Notes under the pieces: generated by a model
What the model was told of the DNA's origin: nothing
The model's input: only the letters and a program-made list of their open reading frames with translations
Databases searched by the model: none
Shown here: in pieces, positions 17,455 through 26,397 of the stretch
Layout: every line of letters begins with the position of its first letter
How positions within the stretch are numbered: position 1 is the first letter of the stretch
Position numbers and translations under genes: made by a program
Assembly (NCBI GenBank): GCA_039973685.1
Contig: JBDWKL010000028.1
Coordinates: 1-64,000, forward strand
From: Hyphomicrobiales bacterium
GTDB lineage: Bacteria > Pseudomonadota > Alphaproteobacteria > Rhizobiales > JACESI01
DNA: 64,000 bases
Reading direction: 5' to 3'

Positions 17455-17470
17455 AGCGCTGCTGAATAAC

Positions 17471-17510
17471 AATGAAAAAGCCCCGTCAGTATGAACGGGG
17501 CTTTTTCATT
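17471..17510. terminator. Bidirectional intrinsic terminator
   Basis: A perfect 16-bp inverted repeat, AATGAAAAAGCCCCGT (17471-17486) and ACGGGGCTTTTTCATT (17495-17510), around an 8-base loop. T-runs on both strands serve the M14-like gene and the convergent BA14K gene. Confidence 0.9.
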
Positions 17511-17546
17511 TTAGAGCGACCTTTTGTAAGGTTGCCTAGAATCTTC

Positions 17547-17942
17547 TCAATTATATGGAGAGTTGCAATAAGTTTCACCGTGGCGACGTGAGATATATGT
17601 GTCTGAGCGGTGGTCGTAAGTTCTGTACTTTGAGTAGCACCAGTCGAAATGCTTTTCCTGACGTCTCACACGGTATTCACGGCGCTTGCGGGGACGGTTG
17701 CGTGACTTAGAGGCTTCGCTTGCAAGCAATCCGCCAACAACAGCTGCGCTTACGCCGATCGTAGCGACACCTCGTTTTGTAAACTTTCCATTCTTTTTAA
17801 AGAAACCTACTTTTTCGATGGCAGTCGTTGTTTCGATGCTGGAAACTGAATTTATGCCGTTGGCATTCGCGGCCGTTGCCCCCACGAACACTGTTGCTGC
17901 TGCAAGTGTTGCAATCGCTAAATTTTTGAATGTATGCGTCAT
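17547..17942 (-). CDS. BA14K-family secreted protein
   Basis: A 131-aa precursor with a signal peptide (about residues 1-27, ending ATAANA). A hydrophobic, Gly/Ala-rich stretch follows (GVATIGVSAAVVGGLLA), then a basic Arg/Lys linker. The C-terminal BA14K motif is WCYSKYRTYDHRSDTYISRR, ending CNSPYN, with two conserved Cys. The family is named for a Brucella immunoreactive protein reported to have lectin-like properties and is common in Rhizobiales. The RBS AGGGAA precedes the ATG. A second member lies 225 bp upstream on the same strand, separated by a terminator. Confidence 0.85.
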   Translation of the reverse strand: MTHTFKNLAIATLAAATVFVGATAANANGINSVSSIETTTAIEKVGFFKKNGKFTKRGVATIGVSAAVVGGLLASEASKSRNRPRKRREYRVRRQEKHFDWCYSKYRTYDHRSDTYISRRHGETYCNSPYN

Positions 17943-18110
17943 CTTATTATTCCCTGTTTAAAATAACTGTCTAATTTTGTGTCTGAGCGTTTGTTCGCCC
18001 TTCGATGATTTAAATGTAGGGGAGCAGGAAACAAAAGATGTGCATTGATGCACATTGCATTCACTGGAATGACTAGCTGTTGAAAAACAACGTTTTCTAA
18101 TATGAGAAAT

Positions 18111-18141
18111 AAAAAAAGCCGGCCTCATAAGAGGCCGGCTT
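18111..18141 (-). terminator. Intrinsic terminator of the second BA14K gene
   Basis: AAGCCGGCCTC and GAGGCCGGCTT pair around ATAA. On the minus strand the hairpin is followed by seven T residues (the complement of 18111-18117). It lies just after the stop at 18167. Confidence 0.88.
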
Positions 18142-18166
18142 TTGTGTTTTAATCGGTGCACTCACC

Positions 18167-18625
18167 CTAGGTGAATGGCGAATTACAGCGCTTTTTACCG
18201 TGTTTGTACGAGATGAATGTATCTGTACGGGCATTGTACGTTTTGTATCGTTTTGCGCACCATGCAACGTGTTTACGTAATGCAAGGTTACCGCTGTGAC
18301 CATGATGACGACGACCAGACTTGATAGCTGAACCAACCACGACACCAGTAAGGATACCTGCACCAATACCTAATCCGATATTGCGACCTCTGAAGCCACG
18401 GCCACGGCTACTAAAACCACGTCCTCTGCTAAAGCCACGTCCGCCTCTGCTGAATCCACGGCCTCTAAAGCCACGTCCTCGTGATTGAACTTGTTCAATC
18501 GATTTGCCAGATTCAAAACTTGCAAGTGCATTTACTCCGCCAACTGCGTTGGCAGCTGTTGCACCCATCGACATTGCAGCTGCTGTCAACGTAGCAATCA
18601 CTGCTTTTTTAAGATTAGATGTCAT
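18167..18625 (-). CDS. BA14K-family secreted protein with RGRGF repeats
   Basis: A 152-aa precursor with a signal peptide (about residues 1-27). Residues about 48-82 are a low-complexity Arg/Gly/Phe tract built from repeated RGRGF and SRGRGF units. A glycine-rich hydrophobic stretch (IGLGIGAGILTGVVVGSAI) follows, then the BA14K motif WCAKRYKTYNARTDTFISYK ending CNSPFT. The very basic repeat suggests binding to polyanions such as LPS, peptidoglycan-linked polymers or nucleic acid, but that is inference. The signal peptide and C-terminus resemble the 131-aa neighbour, pointing to a tandem duplication. The RBS AAGGAA is clear. Confidence 0.85.
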   Translation of the reverse strand: MTSNLKKAVIATLTAAAMSMGATAANAVGGVNALASFESGKSIEQVQSRGRGFRGRGFSRGGRGFSRGRGFSSRGRGFRGRNIGLGIGAGILTGVVVGSAIKSGRRHHGHSGNLALRKHVAWCAKRYKTYNARTDTFISYKHGKKRCNSPFT

Positions 18626-18949
18626 GTTGCTGTTCCTTGTTCAGTTTTTGAGTCGACCATATGTCTCTAATTTTCCGCATTCTTTCAGCGACAATGGTCA
18701 TCTTCGCGTCGTGGTTTTTTATTCTCATATCTGCACGACCACTTCTATGGGGATACCCAACACGCAGAACTGTTTGTATTTGTAGTGTTTGTTTCCTGTA
18801 TGGAAGATGAATGGTTTGTTCAGGAAGGATATTAACTGGAATTAAAGTGATAAATGCTCGCAAATTAAGTTTATGGGCATATCGAAGCAATTAAACTTGC
18901 ACCAAGATTTCTCTTTGTTGCAATCTTTGAGGGTATCAGGGGGAACACT
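18626..18949. other. Divergent intergenic region, BA14K / Crp-like regulator
   Basis: 324 bp without a credible gene. It holds the promoters of the BA14K gene and the regulator. No repeat, hairpin or recognisable operator was found. Confidence 0.45.
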
Positions 18950-19633
18950 ATGAGTACGCTCGCAAACATCGATATTTTCTCAGAACTGCCTGAAAATGTG
19001 ATCGACAGCTTGTCAAAACGGTGTGCCTGGACGAAATATAATGAGCACGAGACCATTATCGACTTTGAAGATGATATTGGCAGTGTTTACTTCATTACAC
19101 GCGGAAAAGTGCGGGTTATAATCCGAACTGAGGGCGGCAAAGAAATAGTTCTTACCGAAATTGCGGAGAATAATATTTTTGGCGAACTTTCCGCCATTGA
19201 TGGGCTATCGCGGTCGGCAAATGTGGTTGCAATTGAGCCAACGCAAGTTGGTGCCATGTCTATATCCGTGTTCTTGGCTTCGATGCGCGAGTATCCAGAT
19301 ATGGCATTGGCTTTGATGCGACTGTTGAGTTCGCGGTTGCGCGCGTTGAACACGCGTTTGACTGAGCAATCCTTCCTTGATGCCAAACATCGTCTTTATA
19401 ACGAGCTATTACGGCAATCACGCCCGCGTAAAGGGTTTGAAGAGCAGCGCATTGTTTCGCCGCCGCCTGTTCAAAAAGAAATGGCGGAGAAGATAAGCTG
19501 CCGTCGTGAAGTGATTTCTCGCGAACTCGCCAAACTTAAAAAAGATGGCGTGGTGGAAGTTTTACGCGGAGGGTTGGTGATCCATAACCCAGCAAAACTT
19601 TCAAAAATGATCTCAGACGCTTGGGACCGCTAA
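18950..19633 (+). CDS. Crp/Fnr-family transcriptional regulator
   Basis: A 227-aa regulator. Residues about 5-120 form a cyclic-nucleotide-binding-type beta-roll with a good phosphate-binding cassette (FGELSAIDGLSRSANVVA), so cAMP or a related ligand is plausible. A long dimerisation helix follows. The winged HTH is at about 170-215 (MAEKISCRREVISRELAKLK). There are no Fnr-type N-terminal cysteines, which argues against oxygen sensing. It is convergent with betA, 7 bp apart. The target genes are not evident from the sequence. Confidence 0.9.
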   Translation: MSTLANIDIFSELPENVIDSLSKRCAWTKYNEHETIIDFEDDIGSVYFITRGKVRVIIRTEGGKEIVLTEIAENNIFGELSAIDGLSRSANVVAIEPTQVGAMSISVFLASMREYPDMALALMRLLSSRLRALNTRLTEQSFLDAKHRLYNELLRQSRPRKGFEEQRIVSPPPVQKEMAEKISCRREVISRELAKLKKDGVVEVLRGGLVIHNPAKLSKMISDAWDR

Positions 19634-19640
19634 GCCCTTC

Positions 19641-21302
19641 TTAGCGCTGACTTGTCTTCCAATTTGGATGAAACCATGGTTTCGCGTTTGATCTGGCCAA
19701 GGGATCGCGCCCTAGAATATGGTCAGATGCTTTTTCGCCAACCAATATTGATGGGCCATTCAAGTTGCCGTTGGTGATGCGTGGGAAGATGGAGCTGTCT
19801 GCCACACGCAAGCCATTAACGCCGATAACTCGACATTCAGGATCAACCACGGCCATCGGGTCATCAACGCTGCCCATTTTCGCTGTGCCACAGGGGTGAT
19901 AAGCGCTCTCGGCGTGTTCGCGGATGAAGCTGTCGAGTTCGTCATCGCTTTGTAGCGCATTGCCTGGTTGAATTTCCTTGCCAGCATAGGGTTTGAACGC
20001 CTCTTGCTCGAATATCTCTCGTGTCAGTCGAATGCAGGTTCTGAAGTTCTCCCAGTCTTCCGCTTTGCTCATATAATTAAACACAATGCGAGGCGGCTCT
20101 GATGGGTCAGATGATTTCAGCGTCACTTCGCCGCGTGAAGGGGAGCGCATCGGGCCGACATGGGCTTGGAAGCCATGACCTTCGGCTGCTGCTTGCCCAT
20201 CATAGCGCACGGCAATCGGCAGGAAGTGATATTGGATGTCTGGATAATCAACACCAGCAGCAGAACGGATGAAGGCCGCCGATTCAAATTGGTTGGATGC
20301 GCCAGGGCCTGTTTTGGTGAAGAGCCATCTCGCTCCCACATAGGCTTTGCCCAGAAGGTTCCAATATTTAAACAAGGTAATCGGCTGAAGGCTCGCCATT
20401 TGAATGTAGAGCTCAAGATGGTCTTGAAGGTTTTGACCAACGCCGCGCCTATCCGCCACAACTTCAATGCCATGCTCTTTAAGGTGAGGCGCGGGGCCAA
20501 TGCCTGATAGCATCAAAAGCTTCGGCGTGTTGATGGAGGAGGCAGCAACGATCACTTCGCGCTTTGCTCGCACAATTTCAACGCCCTTAGACGTTTTAAT
20601 CTCAACACCAACAGCACGGCCATCTTCAATGATAACGCGCTGCGCAAGGCCTTTTACAAGGTTGCAATTGTCTCGCTTGAGAGCGGGCTTTAAATAGGCG
20701 TTTGCAGCCGACCAGCGCTGTCCTTTGTGGACGGTCTGTTCCATCGGGCCAAAGCCTTCTTGCTGCTCACCGTTATAATCATCGGTGGTCTCAAAGCCTG
20801 CTTGTTTGCCTGCACTAACGAAGGCCTGAACCAGCGGGTTATCGCGTTTGCCGCGAGAGACATAAAGCGGACCATCTTTGCCGCGCCATTCAGCATCACC
20901 ACCGTGACCACCGCTTGACCAGTTCTCCATGCGTTTGAAATAAGGAAGCACGTCAGCATAGGACCAACCATCCGCACCGCTTTCTTGCCAATGGTTATAG
21001 TCACCCGCATGGCCGCGCACATAGACCATGCCGTTGATGGATGAAGAACCGCCAATTACCTTGCCACGGGGAGTGGCGAGGCGTCTGTTTCCCAGATGCG
21101 GTTCTGGTTCACTTTGATAACCCCAATCATAGCGCGGCATGTTCATAGGGTATGAAAGCGCACCAGGCATTTGGATCAGCGGGCCTGCGTCAGAGCCGCC
21201 AAACTCAATAACCAGCACACTGTTTTTGCCATCTTCTGACAGGCGATAAGCCATGGCACAGCCGGCAGAGCCTGCGCCTATAATGACAAAATCAGCTTCC
21301 AT
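19641..21302 (-). CDS. betA: Choline dehydrogenase / GMC-family oxidoreductase
   Basis: A 553-aa FAD enzyme of the GMC family. The N-terminal FAD motif is [20 protein letters not shown] signature 1 is [18 protein letters not shown], and signature 2 lies in the segment around [16 protein letters not shown]. The active-site His is in [10 protein letters not shown] and the C-terminal Asn in TNGNLNGPS. This pattern and length fit BetA, which oxidises choline to betaine aldehyde; related GMC alcohol dehydrogenases cannot be excluded. The ATG at 21302 is preferred over a TTG at 21311. No betB, betI or betC is adjacent, so it is an orphan that fits the sarcosine and glycine genes elsewhere in the window. 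Confidence 0.85.
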   Translation of the reverse strand: MEADFVIIGAGSAGCAMAYRLSEDGKNSVLVIEFGGSDAGPLIQMPGALSYPMNMPRYDWGYQSEPEPHLGNRRLATPRGKVIGGSSSINGMVYVRGHAGDYNHWQESGADGWSYADVLPYFKRMENWSSGGHGGDAEWRGKDGPLYVSRGKRDNPLVQAFVSAGKQAGFETTDDYNGEQQEGFGPMEQTVHKGQRWSAANAYLKPALKRDNCNLVKGLAQRVIIEDGRAVGVEIKTSKGVEIVRAKREVIVAASSINTPKLLMLSGIGPAPHLKEHGIEVVADRRGVGQNLQDHLELYIQMASLQPITLFKYWNLLGKAYVGARWLFTKTGPGASNQFESAAFIRSAAGVDYPDIQYHFLPIAVRYDGQAAAEGHGFQAHVGPMRSPSRGEVTLKSSDPSEPPRIVFNYMSKAEDWENFRTCIRLTREIFEQEAFKPYAGKEIQPGNALQSDDELDSFIREHAESAYHPCGTAKMGSVDDPMAVVDPECRVIGVNGLRVADSSIFPRITNGNLNGPSILVGEKASDHILGRDPLARSNAKPWFHPNWKTSQR

Positions 21303-21439
21303 AACTCTCAATCCTACTCGCCACTCTACCTGACGTTTTATCCATCTTGGGGGAACCGTTGGTGTTCTTCCAGTATATCAAAATTTACACCTTTTAGCAT
21401 AGAGCATTCGCTTACTTTCGTCGTGGCTCGTGCTGGGCG

Positions 21440-22654
21440 TCAACCTTCGTCGGTTTGTTCTGCCTTGGTTATAAGCTCTACAACATAATCACCAATTGGC
21501 AGCGACGAGGTGGCGGCTGGAGAGGGGGCATTGCAAACATGCAACATGCGGGGTGTCTGTTTGACCAAGAAGTCATGATAGAGCGAGCCGTCACTCAATA
21601 CAGCCATAGCGCGGATGCCTGTTTTGTAGGGCTCCAAATCATCGAGGGTGAGCGATGGGCAGTATTTTTGACAGAGCGAAAGATAATAGCGCTTGCTCAG
21701 TGAATTACGGATTTCGCGTATGCCAAATTTTAAATTCTGGAATATGGAGAGCCAAAATCCCGAAAATCCGATCATCTGACCGAGGTCTTTGAAATTGATA
21801 GAGCCTTTCGCATACCCTTCACGCGCCAAGCCTAGCACGGCATTAGGGCCGATGGTTACTTCTCCGCCGATCATGGGAGTAAGGTGCACACCAAGGAATG
21901 GCAGGTCAGGGTTTGGAACGGGGTAAATCAGATGCTTCACCACATCATCAAGGCGGCGGTTGAGCTGGTAATATTCACCGCGAAACGGGACGACTTGAAA
22001 ATCAATATCAATCCCCGCCATTTTAGCAAGACGATCTGCCTGAAGGCCTCCGCAAACGGTGAGGTGGTCCGTTTTAAACTGTCCCTGTGATGTTTCAACA
22101 ATCACATGGTCAGCGTGTTCCATGATAGCTGTCACTTCAGAGTTGAGAACCACCTTGCCGCCGCTCTGTTCAACCAGCTCCGCCATTTTTCGCGTCATAG
22201 CTGGATAGTCAACAATGCCGCTGGTTTCATAAAATAGGGCACCGACGCCTGCTACACTAGGTTCACGTTCCCGCAACTCATCAACGCTCACACGTACAGG
22301 ATTTAAGCCGTTGGTTTTTGACCGTTCATAGAGCGCTTCCATACGGGGCAGTTCTTCGTCGCTGGTTGCTACAATCAGCTTACCAACTTGCTCGAATGCC
22401 ACTTGGTGCTTGCTACAAAACGCGATAGTTGCCTCAACGCCTTTATGGCAGAACTCCGCTTTTAAGCTGCCCGGTTGATAATAAACGCCTGCATGGATTA
22501 CCCCGCTGTTGCGCCCCGTTTGGTGAGCCGCAAGTGTGGCCTCTTTTTCCAAGACGGTGATGGATTTGTCAGGGTGTTTTTCAGATAGTTTAAGCGCTGT
22601 GGCCATGCCAACAATGCCGCCACCGATAATGAGGAAATCTGTGTTCATGGTCAT
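21440..22654 (-). CDS. lhgO: L-2-hydroxyglutarate oxidase/dehydrogenase
   Basis: A 404-aa FAD-dependent oxidoreductase of the DAO fold. It has an N-terminal GGGIVGMATALKL and the LhgO hallmark HQTGRNSGVIHAGVYYQPGS. VPFRGEYYQL and the C-terminal NAPSPAATSSLPIG are also typical. LhgO converts L-2-hydroxyglutarate to 2-oxoglutarate and passes electrons to the quinone pool. It is read in the same direction as betA (137 bp apart) and starts 41 bp downstream of the bfd stop, so bfd-lhgO could share a transcript. Confidence 0.92.
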   Translation of the reverse strand: MTMNTDFLIIGGGIVGMATALKLSEKHPDKSITVLEKEATLAAHQTGRNSGVIHAGVYYQPGSLKAEFCHKGVEATIAFCSKHQVAFEQVGKLIVATSDEELPRMEALYERSKTNGLNPVRVSVDELREREPSVAGVGALFYETSGIVDYPAMTRKMAELVEQSGGKVVLNSEVTAIMEHADHVIVETSQGQFKTDHLTVCGGLQADRLAKMAGIDIDFQVVPFRGEYYQLNRRLDDVVKHLIYPVPNPDLPFLGVHLTPMIGGEVTIGPNAVLGLAREGYAKGSINFKDLGQMIGFSGFWLSIFQNLKFGIREIRNSLSKRYYLSLCQKYCPSLTLDDLEPYKTGIRAMAVLSDGSLYHDFLVKQTPRMLHVCNAPSPAATSSLPIGDYVVELITKAEQTDEG

Positions 22655-22695
22655 GCCTGATGATCAGCACCTACGCCGCATATTGTCAAACAGGT

Positions 22696-23022
22696 TTACG
22701 CTTTTTGTTGTTTGCGCTTGAGCGAATTTTGGCGCATTTCCATCAGGCGAGCCGTTTCGCATCTGTTATGTTCTTCGCGAATTTCTGCAACGAACGGAAT
22801 AATGGATGTTTCAGGCGTATCAGCTTGTCTGTGGAAGTTCTCGGTTGTCGCCACAATGATATTGATCACATTTGGAAAACAGCCACAGCAACGACCACGT
22901 TTGTTCATCTCGTGATAAACGCGGGAAGGGGTGATGAGTGTCCACGGGTCTTCAGTGAGAAACCCACGGATTGTCTCTTCAATTTCCAGTTTTGTGACAA
23001 CATTACAGCTGCAAATCAGCAC
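22696..23022 (-). CDS. bfd: Bacterioferritin-associated ferredoxin-like [2Fe-2S] protein
   Basis: A 108-aa BFD-like protein. Cluster ligands are Cys4 and Cys6 (ICSCN) and Cys45 and Cys48 (RCCGCFP), giving the C-x-C...C-x2-C pattern of Bfd. It is longer than the roughly 64-aa E. coli Bfd through a C-terminal extension of basic helix. The start is GTG at 23022 with AAGG about 10 bases upstream. Bfd releases iron from bacterioferritin; the neighbouring rirA and fbpA make an iron-homeostasis setting clear. No bacterioferritin gene is seen in the window. Confidence 0.88.
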   Translation of the reverse strand: MLICSCNVVTKLEIEETIRGFLTEDPWTLITPSRVYHEMNKRGRCCGCFPNVINIIVATTENFHRQADTPETSIIPFVAEIREEHNRCETARLMEMRQNSLKRKQQKA

Positions 23023-23162
23023 GGGATATTACCTTCAATAGCTCGATACGCAAAATAAGTAGGTTGGTATTATGACATTTCTGATCTGGGATTCAATATG
23101 CAAAACCCATTAGTTCACACGGATGTGGCTGATTGTTATCGCCATGCTTAACTTTGTGAGAC

Positions 23163-23627
23163 TTAAGCGCTAGCCACCTGACCTTCTTCATTGAGCCCAA
23201 ACATACCCAAAAGCTCGCGAACACGTGACTTGTTTTCGACTAAGTCAGCGATTGTGTAGCTGTCTAAGACTTTGAAGAACGCACCGAGTGCTTCAGTCAA
23301 CGCTGAGTTGAATGCGCAGGAAGAGAGGAGCGGGCAGTCTGCGCCTTCTTCAAAGCACTCAGCCATAATGAATTTATCTTCAGTTGCGCGAATAACAGCG
23401 CCCAATTGCATTTCGCTTGCAGGTTTTGCCAAACGGATGCCGCCAGCACGCCCACGTTCGGTTGCAATGTAGCCATTGTCGACCAATGGCTTTAAAATTT
23501 TAAACAGGAAATACTCTGATACGTCATAGACTTGCGCGATGGTTGTGACCTTACTCAATTCTTCGGTATTGGCGGCGCAATACATCAAAATGCGAACAGC
23601 ATAATTAGATTGTTTTGTCAGGCGCAT
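23163..23627 (-). CDS. rirA: Rrf2-family iron-responsive regulator RirA
   Basis: A 154-aa Rrf2-type winged-helix regulator. The N-terminus MRLTKQSNYAVRILMYCA is characteristic of RirA. The three Fe-S cluster cysteines are Cys91, Cys98 and Cys104 (ECFEEGADCPLLSSC), as in rhizobial RirA. RirA represses iron-uptake genes when iron is plentiful and senses iron through a [4Fe-4S] cluster. RBS AGGAAAG lies upstream of the ATG. It sits between bfd and fbpA on the same strand, with a terminator-like hairpin separating it from fbpA. Confidence 0.93.
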   Translation of the reverse strand: MRLTKQSNYAVRILMYCAANTEELSKVTTIAQVYDVSEYFLFKILKPLVDNGYIATERGRAGGIRLAKPASEMQLGAVIRATEDKFIMAECFEEGADCPLLSSCAFNSALTEALGAFFKVLDSYTIADLVENKSRVRELLGMFGLNEEGQVASA

Positions 23628-23683
23628 TGAGTTGATTCTTTCCTAAGAAGGCAGAGCGAATAACGAGACCCTAGCATCATATT

Positions 23684-23722
23684 CAAACAAACAAAAGCTG
23701 CCGGTCCGTCGACCAGCAGCTT
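23684..23722 (-). terminator. Intrinsic terminator of fbpA
   Basis: AAGCTGCCGGTC (23695-23706) and GACCAGCAGCTT (23711-23722) form a 12-bp stem with one mismatch around CGTC. On the minus strand it is followed by TTGTTTGTTTG. It lies between the fbpA stop and rirA. Confidence 0.75.
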
Positions 23723-23796
23723 CTCGAGGAGGTGGCGATTTTTTGTTGGAGAAACCGGCCACCAGGAGACGATGATGTTCCGTCAATTCTCCGGCG

Positions 23797-24828
23797 TTAC
23801 GAGCTAGGACCACCATCATAGTCAACAGTGTCGACTAGTTCGCTCGCTTTATCACGCTTTGTGGCGATATCGTTGAGAGATAAAGCATCGGCTTTTAATG
23901 TGCCCCAGCTTGAAACACGCTCAGAAGCGGCGACGCCTTCTTTCACAGGGTATTCAAAATTCGCTGTTGCATAGAGGTTTTGCGCCTGATCGCCAGCAAG
24001 CCATTCCATCAATTTTACGGCATCTGCTTTGTTAGGAGCATGTTTTGTGAGCGCCATGCCTGAAATGTTTACGTGTGTTCCACGGTCATTTGCATTCGGG
24101 AAAAGAACTTTCACAGAAGCAGCCCATTCTTTTTGCTCAGGCTTCTTATCATTGGTCTGCATCAAGCCCATGTAATAGGTGTTGCCAAGTGCAATATCGC
24201 ATTCGCCAGCAAACACACCGTTCACTTGTGCGCGGTCATTGCCAGTAGGCTTGCGGGCAAGATTTGCCTTTACGCCGTCGAGCCATTCTTTTGCTGCCGC
24301 TTCACCTTTGTGGTTCACCATAGAAGCGAACAGGCCAAGGTTATAAACGTGCTGACCTGAACGGGTGCAGATTTTGCCTTTCCATTTAGGATCCGCAAGT
24401 TCTTCGTATGTGATTTCATTTTGAGCAACACGGTCTTTAGAGGCATAAACAACGCGTGCGCGTGTTGTAAGACCAAACCAGTGACCTTCGCCGTCTCGGA
24501 ACTGAGTAGGGATGTTGCCTGAAAGCGTGTCGTTGCTAAGGGCTTGTGTAACGCCGCCAGATTTAGCACCGTCTAAGCGGCTGATATCGACTGTGAGAAT
24601 AAGATCCGCAGGAGAGTTTTGACCTTCAGCTTTAAGACGCTCAACCAAACCTTTTTTCGCGAAGACGACATTTGTCTTAATACCCGTCTTCTTTGTGAAC
24701 TCAGCCAAAATCGGATTGATCAACTGTGGTTGACGGTAAGAGTAAATGTTGACCTCAGCTGCAGTGGCAGCCGTTGCGATTGTGGATGTCAATAAAGCCG
24801 CGATGGCTAGTTTGATTGAGTGAGACAT
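23797..24828 (-). CDS. fbpA: Ferric iron ABC transporter substrate-binding protein
   Basis: A 343-aa periplasmic Fe3+-binding protein (FbpA/FutA/AfuA type). The signal peptide is about residues 1-23 (ending ATAATAA-EV). The mature protein opens with NIYSYRQPQL, and the paired iron-ligand tyrosines are in GNTYYMG. The ATG at 24828 has GGAGAG upstream and gives a correct signal peptide; an ATG 48 bases earlier is less likely. No permease or ATPase gene is adjacent, so it must work with a transporter encoded elsewhere. An ICE-like palindrome lies about 95 bp upstream, indicating iron control by Irr. Confidence 0.93.
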   Translation of the reverse strand: MSHSIKLAIAALLTSTIATAATAAEVNIYSYRQPQLINPILAEFTKKTGIKTNVVFAKKGLVERLKAEGQNSPADLILTVDISRLDGAKSGGVTQALSNDTLSGNIPTQFRDGEGHWFGLTTRARVVYASKDRVAQNEITYEELADPKWKGKICTRSGQHVYNLGLFASMVNHKGEAAAKEWLDGVKANLARKPTGNDRAQVNGVFAGECDIALGNTYYMGLMQTNDKKPEQKEWAASVKVLFPNANDRGTHVNISGMALTKHAPNKADAVKLMEWLAGDQAQNLYATANFEYPVKEGVAASERVSSWGTLKADALSLNDIATKRDKASELVDTVDYDGGPSS

Positions 24829-24920
24829 TGGGGGTGCTCTCCAAGGTACAAGTGAATGTTGTCTTGTGTTTTTCATACCTAACTAAAACAGTCAAGATAA
24901 AATATGAGCAAAAACAATGG

Positions 24921-24953
24921 CTTAGAACTATTCTAATTTGGATCGATTCTAAG
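24921..24953 (-). promoter_or_regulatory. ICE/Irr-box-like palindrome upstream of fbpA
   Basis: TTAGAA-CTA-TTCTAA (24922-24936) matches the core of the rhizobial iron control element (TTTAGAA-N3-TTCTAAA) bound by Irr. A further half-site TTCTAAG follows at 24947-24953, mirroring CTTAGAA at 24921-24927. The site lies 94-108 bp upstream of the fbpA start. Confidence 0.65.
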
Positions 24954-25042
24954 ATGTCTGAAAAACTCAACAATTATAGATACTTGCCTCTTTTAGTTTA
25001 AAAGTCAGCCGATCAACAATTATTAGCTTTCGAACCTTCAGC

Positions 25043-26218
25043 CTAACGTTTGCGATCGTGCCGTTCGGTTGCTTTTTTTAAGCCGTGGGTAAGATGCTCA
25101 TCATTGGGGAAGTAATCTAACCCGAGCTGAAATGTATTTGCTGCGCTTTCAAAGTTTCGTTGATGCATCAAAAGGTTTCCTAAGCGCATATAGATTGCTT
25201 TGAAATTACCCCGGTGAGCCGAGTCATATTGTTGGAGAGCGTCAGAATAGATTTGAATTGCGCCTAAATGGTTTTGCTTATCAATTTCGTTGGTTGCTTT
25301 GGCAATAAGCGGTTGAGGGATGTTGGGAGCAATGATGACCGCTTGTGAAATAAGAGTATCGATCAAGCGTTGGGTAAGCTCTTCTGAATCATGAATTTTA
25401 TGGGATTTCAGAAGTTTTGCAAAATGGAGACTGGCCAGAGAGGTTAGCGGGACTGGCGGCAATGTCTTGGGTGGAACCGTTGGCACTCTATAGAGTGGCA
25501 CACGATCTGAACCTTCTACGCGTGTCTTGAGTTTCGCCAATGTCTCTTCATCAACATACCAATCATCCACATGTGAAAGATTTGAAAAAAGGCGCGTATA
25601 CCCTAAGGGTTCAAGCAGCGCTGCGATTTTTTCCCGACTTTCGGAGAAGTTGTGCTCCACAGCAATTGTACGAAATTGGTGATTGGAAAAATCGAAATCA
25701 GAGAGAATGTCAAATTCTGAACCTTCGGTATCGATTGAGATGAAATCAATGACACGCGGCGCGTCATGCCGATCAAGAAGGTCATTTAATCGTATTGTAG
25801 GCACCTGAAAAAACGTTGCCGTTTTGGTTTCTTGATTGCTGTCGGATTCTGTTTTAAGTTGTGGGGCGTTGATATGCGATCGTGCTGGCGTTTCTGGCAA
25901 AAAACAAAATTCGATTTGTTGATTAGATTCGGTCCAAATACATTCCGTGCTTACGTGACAATTTCTATTGGCTTGAAGAGAAGTATGGAACATGGGGGAG
26001 GGTTCGGCGACAATACCTGACCATCCAGTGGCTTCTAGCAAAAAAGAATTATTGGTATCGTGGCCATCAGTGGCACCAAATTCTACGAAGTAACCATCAT
26101 GTAGCCCATTCAACACCCACAAAGCCCAAATGTCCTGCCCAAACTGCGAGTAGCAAGATTGTGCATTGTGTGCAAAAAAATCAAGAAACTGTTCTTCGAA
26201 TTTATTCATATATGACAT
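25043..26218 (-). CDS. FkbM-family methyltransferase with C-terminal TPR-like repeats
   Basis: A 391-aa protein. Residues about 20-240 match FkbM methyltransferases: SQFGQDIWALWVLNG, the SAM-binding strand GYFVEFGATDG, and DFISIDTEGSEFDIL with its acidic cofactor segment. After a Pro-rich linker, the C-terminal roughly 100 residues (IQIYSDALQQYD, AIYMRLGNLLMHQRNFESAA) look like tetratricopeptide repeats. The likely substrate is a sugar or polysaccharide hydroxyl, but the gene stands alone, so this is uncertain. The first ATG (26218) is used; a second in-frame ATG lies 9 bases later. Confidence 0.8.
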   Translation of the reverse strand: MSYMNKFEEQFLDFFAHNAQSCYSQFGQDIWALWVLNGLHDGYFVEFGATDGHDTNNSFLLEATGWSGIVAEPSPMFHTSLQANRNCHVSTECIWTESNQQIEFCFLPETPARSHINAPQLKTESDSNQETKTATFFQVPTIRLNDLLDRHDAPRVIDFISIDTEGSEFDILSDFDFSNHQFRTIAVEHNFSESREKIAALLEPLGYTRLFSNLSHVDDWYVDEETLAKLKTRVEGSDRVPLYRVPTVPPKTLPPVPLTSLASLHFAKLLKSHKIHDSEELTQRLIDTLISQAVIIAPNIPQPLIAKATNEIDKQNHLGAIQIYSDALQQYDSAHRGNFKAIYMRLGNLLMHQRNFESAANTFQLGLDYFPNDEHLTHGLKKATERHDRKR

Positions 26219-26397
26219 CGATTAACCTGTGATCATTTGGTGTGCTTATTGGCTATGACTGAACAAATTGATTGTATCCAATACTACGAATTGTGTTGAA
26301 TACCAACCGTGTACAATGCCATGGCAAGGAACGCGCGCTTGAGCTTGATGCCAAGCTTGCGCTGGCACTTTTCAGGCTACCTTTTGTGATGGTTTGC

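Noticed and set aside
18615-18890. 91-codon frame between the BA14K gene and the Crp-like regulator
   Set aside because: It overlaps the BA14K start, has no RBS and its composition does not look like protein.
23025-23110. RirA/IRO box (TGA-N9-TCA) upstream of bfd
   Set aside because: The nearest matches have the wrong spacer (8 bases) or a mismatch in the second half; not strong enough to call.
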